Shown here: piece by piece, positions 10,045 through 20,139 of the stretch | Numbering within the stretch: position 1 is the stretch's first letter | Layout of the letters: every line of letters starts with the position of its first letter | Assembly (NCBI RefSeq): GCF_002464935.1 | Contig: NZ_NBYY01000013.1 | Span: 62,001-126,000, forward strand | Reading direction: 5' to 3' | DNA length: 64,000 nucleotides | DNA from: Candidatus Enterovibrio escicola | GTDB taxonomy: Bacteria; Pseudomonadota; Gammaproteobacteria; Enterobacterales; Vibrionaceae | Position numbers and translations under genes: made by a program | The notes under the pieces: model-generated | What the model was told of the DNA's origin: nothing | The model's database searches: none | The model's input: the letters and a program-made list of their open reading frames with translations, nothing else

Positions 10045-10274
10045 TCAGATACTTATCCTTGTTAGACATAAAATGGCTATTTTAGCCAGGATGCTTGAGT
10101 TTACTTAAATCTGGCTAGATATAAAGAGCCTATATATATCTTAACTTGAAGTTTTCGCGGTGTTGACCGTACAACCTACTAGGTTCTATATAATACAAAT
10201 TACTGAGGACTGTCTATATATAAATAAACTCATTACTCCGAGGGATGATCAACTTGCACCAGTATACAAGAATT

Positions 10275-11315
10275 GGTGTGTTTTCCCAAATATCTGAACT
10301 AATCACAATTCCTAGGATCAGATCGTCATGGAGTTAAGCGGGAAGTTATGATGGGAAAAGCCAAGCACAATATCAGCAACTGGAAACAATATAATCAAGC
10401 ATTAGTAAACCGTGAATCAGTGACTTTTTGGATAGACGTCTCTACTATTAAGGCTTGGCATTATCTAAAGCATCAAGGTCATCGTGGATGTAGGTTTATA
10501 TTTTCGGATACCGAAATTTAAACGGCACTGGTGGTGAAAAATATTTTCAAACTCCAACTTCGTGGATTTGAAGGGTTTCTCAATTCGGTTTTTACGTTGA
10601 TGAATATCCCGCTTAAATTCCCTACATATACCTGTATTAGTAAGCATGCGAAGAACTTAAAAGTTAAGTACCGTTTGATGAATCAAGGAGCTGTTGCCCA
10701 CGTCGTTATTGATGCTACAGGCATTAAAATATATGACGAAGGTAAATGGAAAACGCGTAAACAAGGTAAGGAGAAGCGGCGTATTTGGCGGAAACTTCAT
10801 CTTACTGTTGATGTGTCTACTCATGAGGTTATTGCTGCAGAAGTTAGCCTATTTTCTGTGGGTGACAGTGAAGTTTTACCTATCATTTCTTAATTAATTA
10901 CGACGAAAGATACAACAAGTTAGTACTGATGGAGTATATGACAAATGAGCATGTCACCATGTACTGAAGAACAAAGGAATAACGCCCAGTATTCCACCTC
11001 GAAGCAACGCGGGATATTGGGAGGAAGGGTAGCCTATAAATGAAGCTATGAAGGCGTTGAAATGAGACAAACTGGAGAAGTGGAAAAGGATAGGAGTTAT
11101 CACAAAGGCTCATTAGCAGAGACAGAAATCTTTTGCTATGAACAGTTGTTCAGTCCTGAACTCATTCTTTGTAATTACAATGATTAAGTTGGTAAATCAC
11201 TGGCAAATGTGAAAGCGATGAATAAAGTTATAAAACTAGGTATGTCTGTTTGCCAACAGACAAATTAAGACTGTCAAAGAATTGGGATCAGTGCGTTATA
11301 GTCCTGATTTAATTA
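10275..11315 (+). mobile_element. IS5-family (IS903-like) element, inactivated
   Basis: The left end (TTTTCCCAAATATCTGAACT) is followed by the transposase start at 10351 (MGKAKHNISNWKQYNQALVN). A stop at about 10519 interrupts it. The middle part continues in frame from 10531 to 10893 with VVIDATGIKIYDEGKWKTR (DDE domain), then breaks again. The right end is cut at about 11313, where an inverted IS982 begins. Nothing here can make transposase. Confidence 0.8.
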
Positions 11316-12985
11316 ATCTGAGATCTGCAATAGCGCTTGCTTATCAAGCCGAGTTATCTTGAAGCTCGGCTTCTTTGGCTGAAATGAATACGCGATGAGT
11401 CCTGCCAGCAAGTTAGCCATAAAACTAATATAATTATGGTGCCGAGAATGTTTGATTTGGGATATGTCTTTTAGTTAGTCAAAACGGTTTCAATAATAAA
11501 TCGTTTCTGGAGTATCGGGCAGTTCTAGAGTTTCCCACTTTGGAGTTCATGTTTTTTCATACCCGTTATCAGTTTCACTCTCTTGTCTGCAAGTTCCCGA
11601 CCCAATGGATCAGATACATAACCTTTGTTTCCGTAGAAATCCACCAAAAGCTCGTTAGCCATTTCCGATACTGGTTTTCTATCATTGAGCTATGGTCAAA
11701 TCTGGTATACAGCTTCCAGAGCAGTATCCTGATGATTGATGTTTGTTTCACGAATGCCATTTCTGAATTTCTTTCCTTTGATGATATCCGAGAGTAATTT
11801 AAAGCCTCGCAGGCTACGCCTGTTAATCTCAGTATTTCGTCTCACCGTTGCAAACATTGATTCAATTGGGTTTGTTGTTCGGATATATGTTCAGTGCTCG
11901 GCTGGGAAATCGTAAAATGCCAGCATTTCTACTTTATCTTTGGTCAGGCACTCCGCAGCTTTTGGATATTTAGCACCCTATCGTGTTTCAAACTGACCTC
12001 TGACTCCTTGTACCCATCGACAACGGCTAGCATTTCCTTGTGGCAGGTATCATCGACACCTATGACAACAAGCAGGCAAAGATTGTCATCCATTCAAACT
12101 TTGCAGTAAATACCATCGGCCTAAATGTAGACATACCGCTATTTACTTAGGGCGCGCTGACGCCACTGGTTGCATTCTGCTTCCCATTGCTGCTTGAGTC
12201 GAGAAACATTGTTTGCTGACAACTTCTTGGCTTGCTTACCTAAGGGCGCTTCTAGGGTTGGCTGCATATCGCCCGTGGAGATCCCCCGCAAATAAAACCA
12301 AAGGATAAGCTCTTCTATGTTTTTGGCTCGCTTGAGATAAGGCGGAATCAGTGTGCTGTTAAACTTGATCCTGCTCCCTGTTTTATCTCAAATCTTTGAG
12401 ACTTTGACGGTAATGTCGCCGAACTCAGTTTGTAGGGGACGCTCAGGCAAATGGTCATTGTACACTACCCCATCGTTCCTTTTCCTCGCTTCTCAGTACC
12501 TTTAAAATCTGATATCTAAGTATGCAGAGGTGTGACAAACTTGTAACTTGGACGAATCAACGAAGGCAATCCCTATCGGCTTTGCTTGACGGTGAGTGAG
12601 GTAAGAGTAAAGCAGAGCTAAAATACCTTGCATGAGCTTGAGCATTCGCGTGTAGCTGACTAACTCAGGAAATTCGTTGGTGAGGTAGCGATAAACAAAG
12701 TGGATGTAATAGGTTTTGAAGTCTAGATACCAAGATTGATGGAAAGATATCACTATCGTCATCACTTTGCTAACTGAGAGATGAGAAGGCTTGCTTCTTT
12801 CTTTGACACCGGAAGAAATGAGGTACTTTTTCCATGTAGGGAGGAAAGTCTGGCAGAAATCTTCGACATCGATGGAAACAGCGTCTAAGTTATTTTTACC
12901 CAAGTCCTTATGCAGGTAATAGTTTTTTTAAACAATCAGATCGCAAATTGGGAATTTAGTTCATTTCTTATGCGCAGCTCAGATT
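11316..12985 (-). mobile_element. IS982-family element carrying IS256, inactivated
   Basis: Both IS982 ends are present in minus orientation: left terminus at 12985 and right terminus at 11316. The 5' half (12502-12903) is the same transposase piece as at 7028-7429. The 3' part (about 11316-11690) encodes the remainder, DRKPVS-like through the tail, with frameshifts. Between them lies IS256 (11691-12455), joined at the same base as in the copy at 7450. About 70 bases of IS982 around the insertion point are missing. This is an inverted partial repeat of 6947-8565. Confidence 0.8.
11691..12455 (-). mobile_element. IS256-family relic, shorter copy
   Basis: It has the same sequence as 7451-8565 in inverse orientation, but about 258 bases that include the GDGA aspartate block (equivalent of 7939-8195) are deleted. 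The C-terminal part is joined directly to the TCAGAGGTCAG stretch. Homologous flanks show that the two copies share one origin. Confidence 0.7.
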
Positions 12986-13002
12986 AATTACAATGCTCAA
13001 GG

Positions 13003-13172
13003 GAACTAACTTCAAAGAAGTCAGTAATGAGGAAATTGCCGAGATAGAACACATCCTCAATACATGTGGTAGAGCGAGTCCTAAGTATAGCTCTCCTAAC
13101 GATGTGTCTTTAGAGTATTTGATGTTGGTTTAAGATATAACACCTGTGCATTTTAGATGACGGAGGGCGTGT
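13003..13172 (+). mobile_element. IS30-family transposase C-terminus and right end
   Basis: One frame reads KGTNFKEVSNEEIAEIEHIL, the IS30 segment after the last DDE residue. It is followed by the right-end motif AAGATATAACACCTGTGCAT at 13134 and GACGGAGGG. It is joined to 18 bases of IS5 and then the IS982 left end at 12985, a three-way chimera. Confidence 0.7.
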
Positions 13173-13173
13173 T

Positions 13174-13557
13174 CTTAAAAAATTCAGGTTATGTACCACT
13201 AAATTGGTATTCCATCTCAGGAGCAGTTGAGGTTATAAATAAATTTGGTGGGAGATCTGTAGTTAACATATGTTGGACGTTATAAACTCAGGGATAAATG
13301 GATAAAACCTTTACAAGAGTCGTTTAGAGGAACTGGTACGATGGTATGCTCTTTTCTTTAATAACAAGATGTTATCTTGTATCGTAATTTGTAGACGATG
13401 CAATTTACTATGAGCTATTTGTTTCTCAGGGCTCTAATTTTCATTATCCATTGATTTGCTTAGGACTAGGATACAGTCTTTATTTGATAACGGTTATTAT
13501 GGGATGTGGAAAACTGGTTATTATCCTGTGATTAAAGGGGCAGAGATAAACTCGGAG
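13174..13557 (+). pseudogene. rnm: Decayed rnm/yciV (RNase AM, PHP domain) 3' part
   Basis: Frames read VFLKNSGYVPLNWYSISGA, then VEVINKFGGRSVV, then KWIKP, later SQGSNFHYP and YGMWKTGYYPV. These match, in order, the YciV/RNase AM C-terminal region (YVPxxWxSxxxAIxVIxxAGGxxVLAHPGRYK, SQGSDFHFP). Here the HPGRYK catalytic block is lost, D of SDFH is N, and several stops and shifts intervene. The 5' half is replaced by IS30. Position directly before yciO agrees with the gene order of relatives. No functional product is expected. Confidence 0.65.
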
Positions 13558-13565
13558 GAATAAAA

Positions 13566-14198
13566 GTGAGCCAATTTTTTAACGTTCATCCTGAAAATCC
13601 GCAAATTCGCTTGATGACTCAGGCGGTTGCCATTATTCGAGATGGAGGTGTTATCGTTTACCCAACAGATTCCGGATATGCACTCGGTTGTCAGTTGGAA
13701 AATAAACAAGCGTTAGAGAGAATTTGTCGCATTCGTCGTTTGAATGACAAGCATAATTTCACACTCTTATGCCGTGATTTATCAGAGCTCTCAGTTTATG
13801 CACGTGTTGATGACACAGCATACCGTCTGATTAGGAATCACACACCAGGACCCTACACTTTCATCTTAAAGGCTACCAAAGAAGTGCCCCGTCGTTTGAT
13901 GAATCCAAAGCGTATGACTATCGGTATACGTGTACCAGATAATCGTATCGCATTGGGTTTATTGGAATTACTTAGTGAACCCTTGATGTCAACTTCCCTT
14001 ATCTTGCCCTGCAATGATTATACTGAGTCCGATCCAGAAATGATTCGTGATCAGCTTGAGTATGCCGTCGATGTTATTTTGAACGGTGGCTATCTTGGTG
14101 AACAACCTACTACCGTTATTGATTTTAGCAAAAAAACGCCTGAAATTATCCGTCGTGGTATAGGTGATACTGTACCCTTTGAATGGACTCTAAGGTAG
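13566..14198 (+). CDS. yciO: YciO/TsaC-family protein (L-threonylcarbamoyladenylate synthase type)
   Basis: Belongs to the Sua5/YciO/YrdC fold that in TsaC and Sua5 makes threonylcarbamoyl-AMP for t6A in tRNA. YciO itself is a paralogue whose role is less certain. The 210-residue protein begins SQFFNVHPENPQIRLMTQAV and contains GGVIVYPTDSGYALGC and RICRIRRLNDKHNFTLLC, the nucleotide/RNA-binding blocks. The start is GTG with CGGAGGA 5 bases upstream, a strong site. It follows the rnm relic and precedes rluB, the usual order. Confidence 0.9.
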   Translation: MSQFFNVHPENPQIRLMTQAVAIIRDGGVIVYPTDSGYALGCQLENKQALERICRIRRLNDKHNFTLLCRDLSELSVYARVDDTAYRLIRNHTPGPYTFILKATKEVPRRLMNPKRMTIGIRVPDNRIALGLLELLSEPLMSTSLILPCNDYTESDPEMIRDQLEYAVDVILNGGYLGEQPTTVIDFSKKTPEIIRRGIGDTVPFEWTLR

Positions 14199-14320
14199 GT
14201 GAAAATGCATGGTTTGTTTAAATCAAATTTGGCATAATACGATATTGATCCAAATTCCTATTTGAGGATTATTTTTTCTGACATCTACACATATTAATAC
14301 GACAGTAGGGTAATGTTTTA

Positions 14321-15334
14321 ATGAGCGAAAAATTACAAAAAGTTCTAGCCCGTTCAGGTATTGGTTCTCGGCGTGAGATCGAAATCCTGATACAGGCTGG
14401 GCGTGTCAGCATTAATGGTACAGTAGTTAAGTTGGGCGATCGGCTAGATAATACCAATGTGAATATCCGTGTAGATGGGTATTCCGTGCAAGTTACCAAC
14501 GCTTCTAATGTTGTCTGTCGCGTACTAGCGTATAATAAACCTGAAGGAGAATTGTGTACACGCAGTGACCCAAAAGGCCGTCGTACCGTATTTGATCGCC
14601 TTCCTCGTATTAACGGTACTCGCTGGGTAGGTATAGGCCGTTTGGATGCCAATACATCTGGTCTCATGCTATTCACAACCGATGGGGAGTTGGCTAACCG
14701 CCTGATGCACCCAAGTCGCCAAATAGAACGTGAATATATGGTGCGAGTCTTTGGTGAAGTGAATGAGGAAATGATTAAAAATATGGTTAGAGGCGTAGAT
14801 CTTGAAGACGGACCAGCCCGTTTTGAAGACATCGTTTATGCTGGTGGTGAAGGTATGAACCGCACCTTTTATGTGGTGATCACTGAAGGGCGTAACCGTG
14901 AAGTTCGCCGTTTGTGGAAAACACAAGGTATTACTGTGGTAAGCCGTTTGAAGCGTGTACGTTATGGTAACCTTTATCTAAACAAAGAACTGCCTCGTGG
15001 TGGCTGGATGGAGCTTGAACTGGATGATGTGAACTATTTGCGAAAATTGGTTGAACTCTGCCCAGAACGTGTAACCATGATGTCTCCAGAAATTATAAAA
15101 CGTAAAGCACGTCGACAGAAAATACGTCATGCTGTTCGTCGCCATGAAGAGCGTGTTGAATTAAACAAAACGCGTAAACCTTTCCGTGGTGGTGGGATAC
15201 TTAGTTCTGCAGGTAAGTCGGAGGATAAGTTCTGTAATGACTGTCTGGGTAACACAGGGAAAAATCGTTCCGAGAAATTTCTCTCTCGTCATAGGGTTCC
15301 AAACAAATCACGTACTCGTTTGGGATCAACATGA
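14321..15334 (+). CDS. rluB: 23S rRNA pseudouridine(2605) synthase RluB
   Basis: Converts U2605 of 23S rRNA to pseudouridine. The 337-residue protein has an S4 RNA-binding domain ([20 protein letters not shown], residues 2-21) and the RsuA-type catalytic domain with D109 in [10 protein letters not shown]. The [11 protein letters not shown] block is present. The tail after residue 270 is basic ([20 protein letters not shown]) and rather long, as in other Vibrio RluB proteins. It stands 122 bases after yciO and converges with yciK. Confidence 0.93.
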   Translation: MSEKLQKVLARSGIGSRREIEILIQAGRVSINGTVVKLGDRLDNTNVNIRVDGYSVQVTNASNVVCRVLAYNKPEGELCTRSDPKGRRTVFDRLPRINGTRWVGIGRLDANTSGLMLFTTDGELANRLMHPSRQIEREYMVRVFGEVNEEMIKNMVRGVDLEDGPARFEDIVYAGGEGMNRTFYVVITEGRNREVRRLWKTQGITVVSRLKRVRYGNLYLNKELPRGGWMELELDDVNYLRKLVELCPERVTMMSPEIIKRKARRQKIRHAVRRHEERVELNKTRKPFRGGGILSSAGKSEDKFCNDCLGNTGKNRSEKFLSRHRVPNKSRTRLGST

Positions 15335-15356
15335 AAAAAGCCAGTACAGACTGGCT
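15334..15356 (-). terminator. Rho-independent terminator of yciK
   Basis: AGCCAGT and ACTGGCT (15339-15356) form a 7-bp stem with loop ACAG. On the minus strand it is followed by TTTTTT (15334-15339), giving a strong intrinsic terminator for yciK, 34 bases beyond its stop. On the plus strand no T-run follows, so rluB is not clearly terminated by it. Confidence 0.75.
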
Positions 15357-15389
15357 CTGTGTGAAGTGCGGAGATTTATATAGGTAAGT

Positions 15390-16130
15390 TTATCTCTGTT
15401 GGGCGTCAATGCATTGACCATTGACTGCTATCCCTTCTGGAGCCATCAGATAAAGATACAGTGGCATGATATCTGCTGGTGTTCTGAGGTTATTTATATT
15501 TTCTGCAGGAAATGCCGATGCGCGCATTTTAGTGCGCGTACCCCCTGGGTTGATTGCATTCACCTTTACTTTCGTATTTCTAAGCTCATCAGCAAGTACT
15601 TGCATCATACCTTCAGTTGCGAACTTTGATATTGCATAGGTGCCCCAGAAAGCGCGCCCAGTATGACCAACAGAAGAAGACGTAAACACGATGCGCCCAT
15701 CATTAGATTTGTGCAGTATAGGCAGCAAGGCTTGTGTCATCATGAAAGGGGCTTTTACATTAACCTCCATGATCTCATCATAGGATTTTTCTTCGATCTG
15801 ATCGAATGGGCATAATACACCTAAAAGACTTGCGTTGTGAAGAACCCCGTCAATATGGTTAAATTGACGCTCAATGATATTTACCATAGCCAAGTAATGT
15901 TGACGGGTGGCTCGAAGTAGATCTAACGGAATAATTGTCGGTTTCCTACCGCCAGTGGCTTCTATTTCATCATACACGTGTTTGAGTTTGTATACTGTTC
16001 GTCCTAGCAATATAACAGTTGCACCATGTTGAGCGTAACTAAGTGCGGTTTGTCGCCCTATACCTTCACCTGCTCCTGTAACTAAAATAACTTTTCCGTT
16101 TAATGCATCGGTTGTTACTTGATACTCCAC
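15390..16130 (-). CDS. yciK: YciK family short-chain oxidoreductase
   Basis: NAD(P)-dependent short-chain dehydrogenase family; the substrate is unknown. Visible are the cofactor motif TGAGEGIGRQ (TGxxxGIG), NAS, the catalytic serine in VFTSSSVG, and YAISK with catalytic Tyr and Lys. The E. coli YciK sequences DGVLHNA and INPGGTRTKMRASAFP are conserved. I prefer the GTG at 16130 (246 residues; AAGGGAT lies upstream) over a GTG ten codons earlier at 16160, because family members start about 12 residues before GKVILVTGA. A perfect TTGACA (minus strand, 16212-16207) may be the -35 of its promoter. Confidence 0.9.
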   Translation of the reverse strand: MEYQVTTDALNGKVILVTGAGEGIGRQTALSYAQHGATVILLGRTVYKLKHVYDEIEATGGRKPTIIPLDLLRATRQHYLAMVNIIERQFNHIDGVLHNASLLGVLCPFDQIEEKSYDEIMEVNVKAPFMMTQALLPILHKSNDGRIVFTSSSVGHTGRAFWGTYAISKFATEGMMQVLADELRNTKVKVNAINPGGTRTKMRASAFPAENINNLRTPADIMPLYLYLMAPEGIAVNGQCIDAQQR

Positions 16131-16410
16131 GTTATAATATCCCTTATATACCAAAAGCACTTGAGGATGTAGGTTTGAGTAGCTCTATTTTATCGTTTAT
16201 TCTAAATGTCAAAGAGTCTGCAATATCTGAAAAACTTGCAGTGAAACATTGGTTAATGGTCTATTTAACATCTTATTTTTTAAGGTAAACGTTGTTCATT
16301 AACCTTTGATTCATCAATTTACAAAGCTTTTCTATTAGGATTTAGATACAGATTGTAATTAGGTAGACAGTAAAGCTAGATATTGAGGATAAATGTGGCA
16401 CCTATAACTA

Positions 16411-16875
16411 ACCTAAGATCTGTATAAGCGTGGCTTTTTAAAATCGAGTGATCTTAATGCTGCTTTTTTCGTGGGAACATATAAACAATGAATCCAGCAA
16501 TAAGGTTGCCCATAAATCTTCCATCACTTCGGTGCCGAAAATACTCTATTTTGAAACATAACAATTTAATTGTTCAAAGGCTGATTCGATGATAAATTGT
16601 TTTTTTAATAATAAGATGATCCCAAAACTTCATCACCTTTGGTTTCATGTGCTTCTGTGTATTCGTGGTGAAACTAACCCCTTTCTTGGCGCGTTGTTTT
16701 TTCAAGGTAACCCGAGATATGCCCTCTATTTCCATAGAGCAATCCCCAGAGACTATCTGGCCATATCAGGTACGGGTTTTTGCCATCAACATTGGTTGTT
16801 GTTATCTTTACCTAAATTATATTCCTTGGTCGTTGATGGTAAAGTAAGATTTAAAGCCATAGAACCCTTCCATCG
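16411..16875 (-). mobile_element. IS982-family 3' part, divergent subtype
   Basis: The right terminus begins at 16411 (ACCTAAGATCTGTATAAG). Leftward reading gives FYGFKSYFTINDQG, then FRHRSDGRFMGNLIAGFIVY, the C-terminal half of an IS982 transposase, with stops. It differs more from the main IS982 type than the other copies do. The 5' half is missing. Confidence 0.65.
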
Positions 16876-16948
16876 TCTGGTTATGTATTCAATAGGTTGA
16901 ATGGTTCGTCAGTATAACTTGCAAGCCAGTTGTCTACTACTGAAAATA

Positions 16949-17747
16949 GCCTAAGATACGCATAAGAAATGAACTAAATAGCCAAATCGCGCTCTAGTCG
17001 TTTAAAAAAAACTATCGATTGCATAAGGACTTTGGCATGAATAACTTAGACGCCGTTTTCATCAATGTCGACGATTTATGCTAGATTTTCTTCCCTGAAT
17101 AGGAAAAACGCCTAATTTTTTCCGGTATCCAAAATATAAACCTTCTCGCCTCTCAGTTATTGAAGTGATGACGATAGTGCTAGCTTTCCATCAATCTGGA
17201 TATCGAGACTTTAAAACCTATTATATCTACTTTGTTTTCCGCTACCCCACCAACGAATTTCCTGAATTATTCAGATACACGCGAATGCTCATGCAAGGTA
17301 TTCTGGCTCCTCTTTAGCTCTTCCCTCACTCACCGTCAAGCAAAGCCAATAGGGATTGCCTTCGTTGATTCGTCTGAGCTACAGGTTTGTCATAACCTAT
17401 ACATTCTCAGATATCAGGTTTTTAAAGGTACCGCGAAGCGAGGAAAAGGAATAATGGGGTGGTTTTTCGGCTTAAAATTACACCTCATTATCAATGACTA
17501 AAGGGGCATTATCTCGGTCACAGTGATGAAACTATCGGACTGCCTGATGCTTCGGAAATGATTTATTATTCAACCCATTTTTGACCAACTAAACAATATC
17601 TCCCAAATCGAGCATTCTCGGCACCGTAGTTGTATTAGCTTTATGGTCAACTTGGTGGTAGGGCTCATCGCGTATTCATTTCAACTAAAGAAGCCGCGTA
17701 TCAAGATAATTCGGCTTGATAAGCAAGCGTTTATGCAGATCTGAGGT
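16949..17747 (+). mobile_element. IS982-family element with internal deletion
   Basis: Both termini are present (left CTAAGATACGCATAAG; right TTATGCAGATCTGAGGT), but the total is only 799 bases. The transposase is frameshifted from the start, keeps LTHRQAKPIGIAFVDSSELQ and GWFFGLKLHLIIND, and lacks the segment from VKVTT to the last acidic block. Confidence 0.75.
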
Positions 17748-17765
17748 TATTCAATAGTTTTTTAT

Positions 17766-18410
17766 GGTTTAAAGGAAATACTCCCGTTTAATGAATGTAC
17801 CGGTCACTTTGTCGTGAATTTCCGTTGATTTTGAGTATCTGATCGTTTTCTGGTTGAGTCGTTTAAAGCGTATACGGAGGGTTGAATTTTCCCTCTTAAT
17901 GTTTTGTGTATAGAGCTTGCCAATAAAGTGTTTATTCTCGGGAAGAGATATCTTACACATTGAAACCTTTCAGTGCATAGTGCACTAAAATGAAAAATTG
18001 AATATGGATAACTGATTTAAAAGTAAATGGAATGTCTTTCTTCTACGACACCAGTATGCGTGAGCAATGATTTTTTCAATCTAAGCTCCCAAGCTTACCA
18101 ACGTCGGCTAGGGTGTTTTTCTTACCTACGAAAGACCATTGCTCATCTACATTTTCAGATAAGCATGACTTCTAGTACATCAAGAGGGAATGTGGTTACA
18201 CGGTGTGGTGTAAATTTTTTAAAACTCGTATAACTGATATCAATGCTGATGTGTAGCACTCGAAAGGAGTTACGAATACCTGAATTATTCATAGTAAGTT
18301 CAACAATTTTTCTTTTATCCCCGCCTGATAAACCCTGTATGTATATCCAAGCTGGAAGGTTCGGCAACATGCTTGGCAACGATAGAGTTGGTATCCACCA
18401 AGGTAGATAT
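17766..18410 (-). mobile_element. IS1-family relic
   Basis: On the minus strand from about 18380, IYIQGLSGGDKRKIVELTMN, RNSFRVLHISI and HRVTTFPLDVLEVMLI correspond to InsA followed by the InsB start. After frameshifts DEQWSFVGKK appears, and from 17960 to 17769 the InsB C-terminus reads KHFIGKLYTQNIKRENSTLR and TIRYSKSTEIHDKVTGTFIK. Stops and shifts throughout make it inactive. The ends are not precisely located. Confidence 0.75.
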
Positions 18411-18546
18411 CTTACTTTTTAACCGTTTTTGTTTGCGGGAAAAAACGACATTTAACGTCAACGGTAGCTATGATAATTACCATGTAAAAGCAGATATTTT
18501 ACACGAAGAAAAATCTATTGAATACAGAACCTTCCCCTTCTACGCT

Positions 18547-18573
18547 AGATCATAACTGTTACAGTTATGATCT
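18547..18573. repeat. Perfect 12-bp inverted repeat
   Basis: AGATCATAACTG and CAGTTATGATCT flank TTA. No T-run follows on either strand, so it is not a classical terminator. It lies between the IS1 relic and sohB. Role unknown. Confidence 0.6.
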
Positions 18574-19069
18574 GAACTCAGGGAATTTAGGCTTAAACTA
18601 TTCATTGTTTTAGGTGGGGAAGGACGGTTATTTTATGGCTACGAAGAGCTTAATAAACCATCACCATCACAATATTCTAATCTTCTAATCCGAGCAGTAT
18701 CTCTTCTACTCGGGATCGAATTCTACCATTACGTGTTGCACTTTGTTCGGTTTTAAGTGTTGGTTTTCGCTTCCTTTGCCAAGTCACTTTCATAGCTCGC
18801 TACTTGACCCTGATTCTGACTAGAATCAAGTATTTTGGATGATTACTGGTATATAAACGGCATTCATGCCAGTTAATTGTATTGCTCACTCCTTTGGTTA
18901 GATAATGCTAATTAGCAAGACAAAAAACACCGAGCTATACTAATAAATTAGAATTTTTCCGATGGAACTGCCGAGATAGATTAGTGGTAATTATCAGTGT
19001 CAACTAGTAGTGAGATGATGAGTAGTAGTAGAATAACAGGGTATGTTATTTGATATAGAGGAATATAGT
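18574..19069. other. Leader region of sohB, no clear gene
   Basis: On the minus strand at 18793-18677 a 38-codon frame (MKVTWQRKRKPTLKTEQS...) is open and basic, but it has no ribosome binding site and I recognise no family. The rest is AT-rich and presumably contains the sohB promoter, which I cannot point to. Confidence 0.35.
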
Positions 19070-20128
19070 TTGGAATTCTTGCTTGATTATGGTCTATTTC
19101 TGGCCAAAATACTGACTTTTGCCGTTACAGTGATCGCTGTTCTATTGATTGTAAAAAGTGCAGGGGGTAAACAGGATCAGAAAGGAAAATTGGAAATCAT
19201 CAACCTGACGGATAAGCACAGAGACCTTATCCACGTGATGGAATCTCACCTTTATGATGAGATAACACTGAAAGCTTTTGATAAAGAAGAAAAAAAGTCT
19301 AAAAAATCAAAAGAAAAAGAAACTAAAAATAAATTAAAAAGGCATGTTGAAATTGAAGTGCTGGAATCAAACCGCAAACCGCACCTGTTCGTGATCGATT
19401 TTAAAGGAAGTATTGATGCTCGAGAAGTAATGTCATTACGTGAAGAAATAACCGCGATTCTGGCGGTTGCGAAAGACGGTGATGAGGTCATGCTTCGCCT
19501 TGAAAGTGGCGGTGGAATGGTACATGCCTACGGCCTTGCATCTTCTCAACTTAATCGTATCAAACAAGCAAAAATTTTATTGACCGTTTCGGTGGATAAA
19601 GTGGCAGCTAGTGGTGGTTATATGATGGCATGTGTTGCTGATAAAATTATTGCTGCTCCATTTGCTGTTGTTGGTTCAATTGGTGTGATTGCACAGTTCC
19701 CAAACTTCAATAAGTTACTTAAAAAACATAATGTTGAATTTGAACAGTTGACGGCAGGTGAGTTCAAACGCACATTAACAATGTTCGGAGAAAACACTGA
19801 CAAAGCCCGTGAAAAATTTGTCAGTGAACTGGATGAAACCCATATTCTTTTCAAGAATTTTATCGTAAATCATCGACCTTTACTGAACTTAGAAAAAGTA
19901 TCAACAGGCGAGCATTGGTTTGGTAATCAGGCATTGCCACTAGGATTGATTGACTGTATAGGGACCAGTGATGATTATCTGGTTTCTGCAGTGAAAGAAA
20001 GGGATGTTTTAGGCGTCCGTTATGTGCAACGGAGGAAGCTTTCTGAAAAGTTAGCAGGTTCTGTGGCTGAAGCAACCGATCGTTTGCTGTTGAAATGGAT
20101 TCTCCGAGGTCAGCGCCCAATTGTTTAA
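19070..20128 (+). CDS. sohB: SohB, inner-membrane signal-peptide-peptidase-like protease
   Basis: Serine protease of the S49 family, anchored in the inner membrane by an N-terminal helix (LLDYGLFLAKILTFAVTVIA), with the catalytic domain in the periplasm. The nucleophile lies in VAASGGYMMA (S181) and the general-base lysine in GEFKRTL (K233). Between helix and domain is a lysine-rich, charged linker (KKSKKSKEKETKNK). I place the start at TTG 19070 because AGAGGA lies 7 bases before it and E. coli SohB begins at the matching residue (MELLSEYGLFLAK); an ATG nine codons upstream at 19043 has no such site. Intact; 352 residues. Confidence 0.9.
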   Translation: MEFLLDYGLFLAKILTFAVTVIAVLLIVKSAGGKQDQKGKLEIINLTDKHRDLIHVMESHLYDEITLKAFDKEEKKSKKSKEKETKNKLKRHVEIEVLESNRKPHLFVIDFKGSIDAREVMSLREEITAILAVAKDGDEVMLRLESGGGMVHAYGLASSQLNRIKQAKILLTVSVDKVAASGGYMMACVADKIIAAPFAVVGSIGVIAQFPNFNKLLKKHNVEFEQLTAGEFKRTLTMFGENTDKAREKFVSELDETHILFKNFIVNHRPLLNLEKVSTGEHWFGNQALPLGLIDCIGTSDDYLVSAVKERDVLGVRYVQRRKLSEKLAGSVAEATDRLLLKWILRGQRPIV

Positions 20129-20139
20129 CCGTTTAAATA

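Noticed and set aside
11540-12109. Two plus-strand open frames
   Set aside because: Both are antisense to the IS982/IS256 relic that runs on the minus strand.
14269-14832. 187-codon minus-strand open frame opposite rluB
   Set aside because: It lies inside a clear rluB gene, has arginine/serine/threonine-rich shadow composition and no recognisable family.
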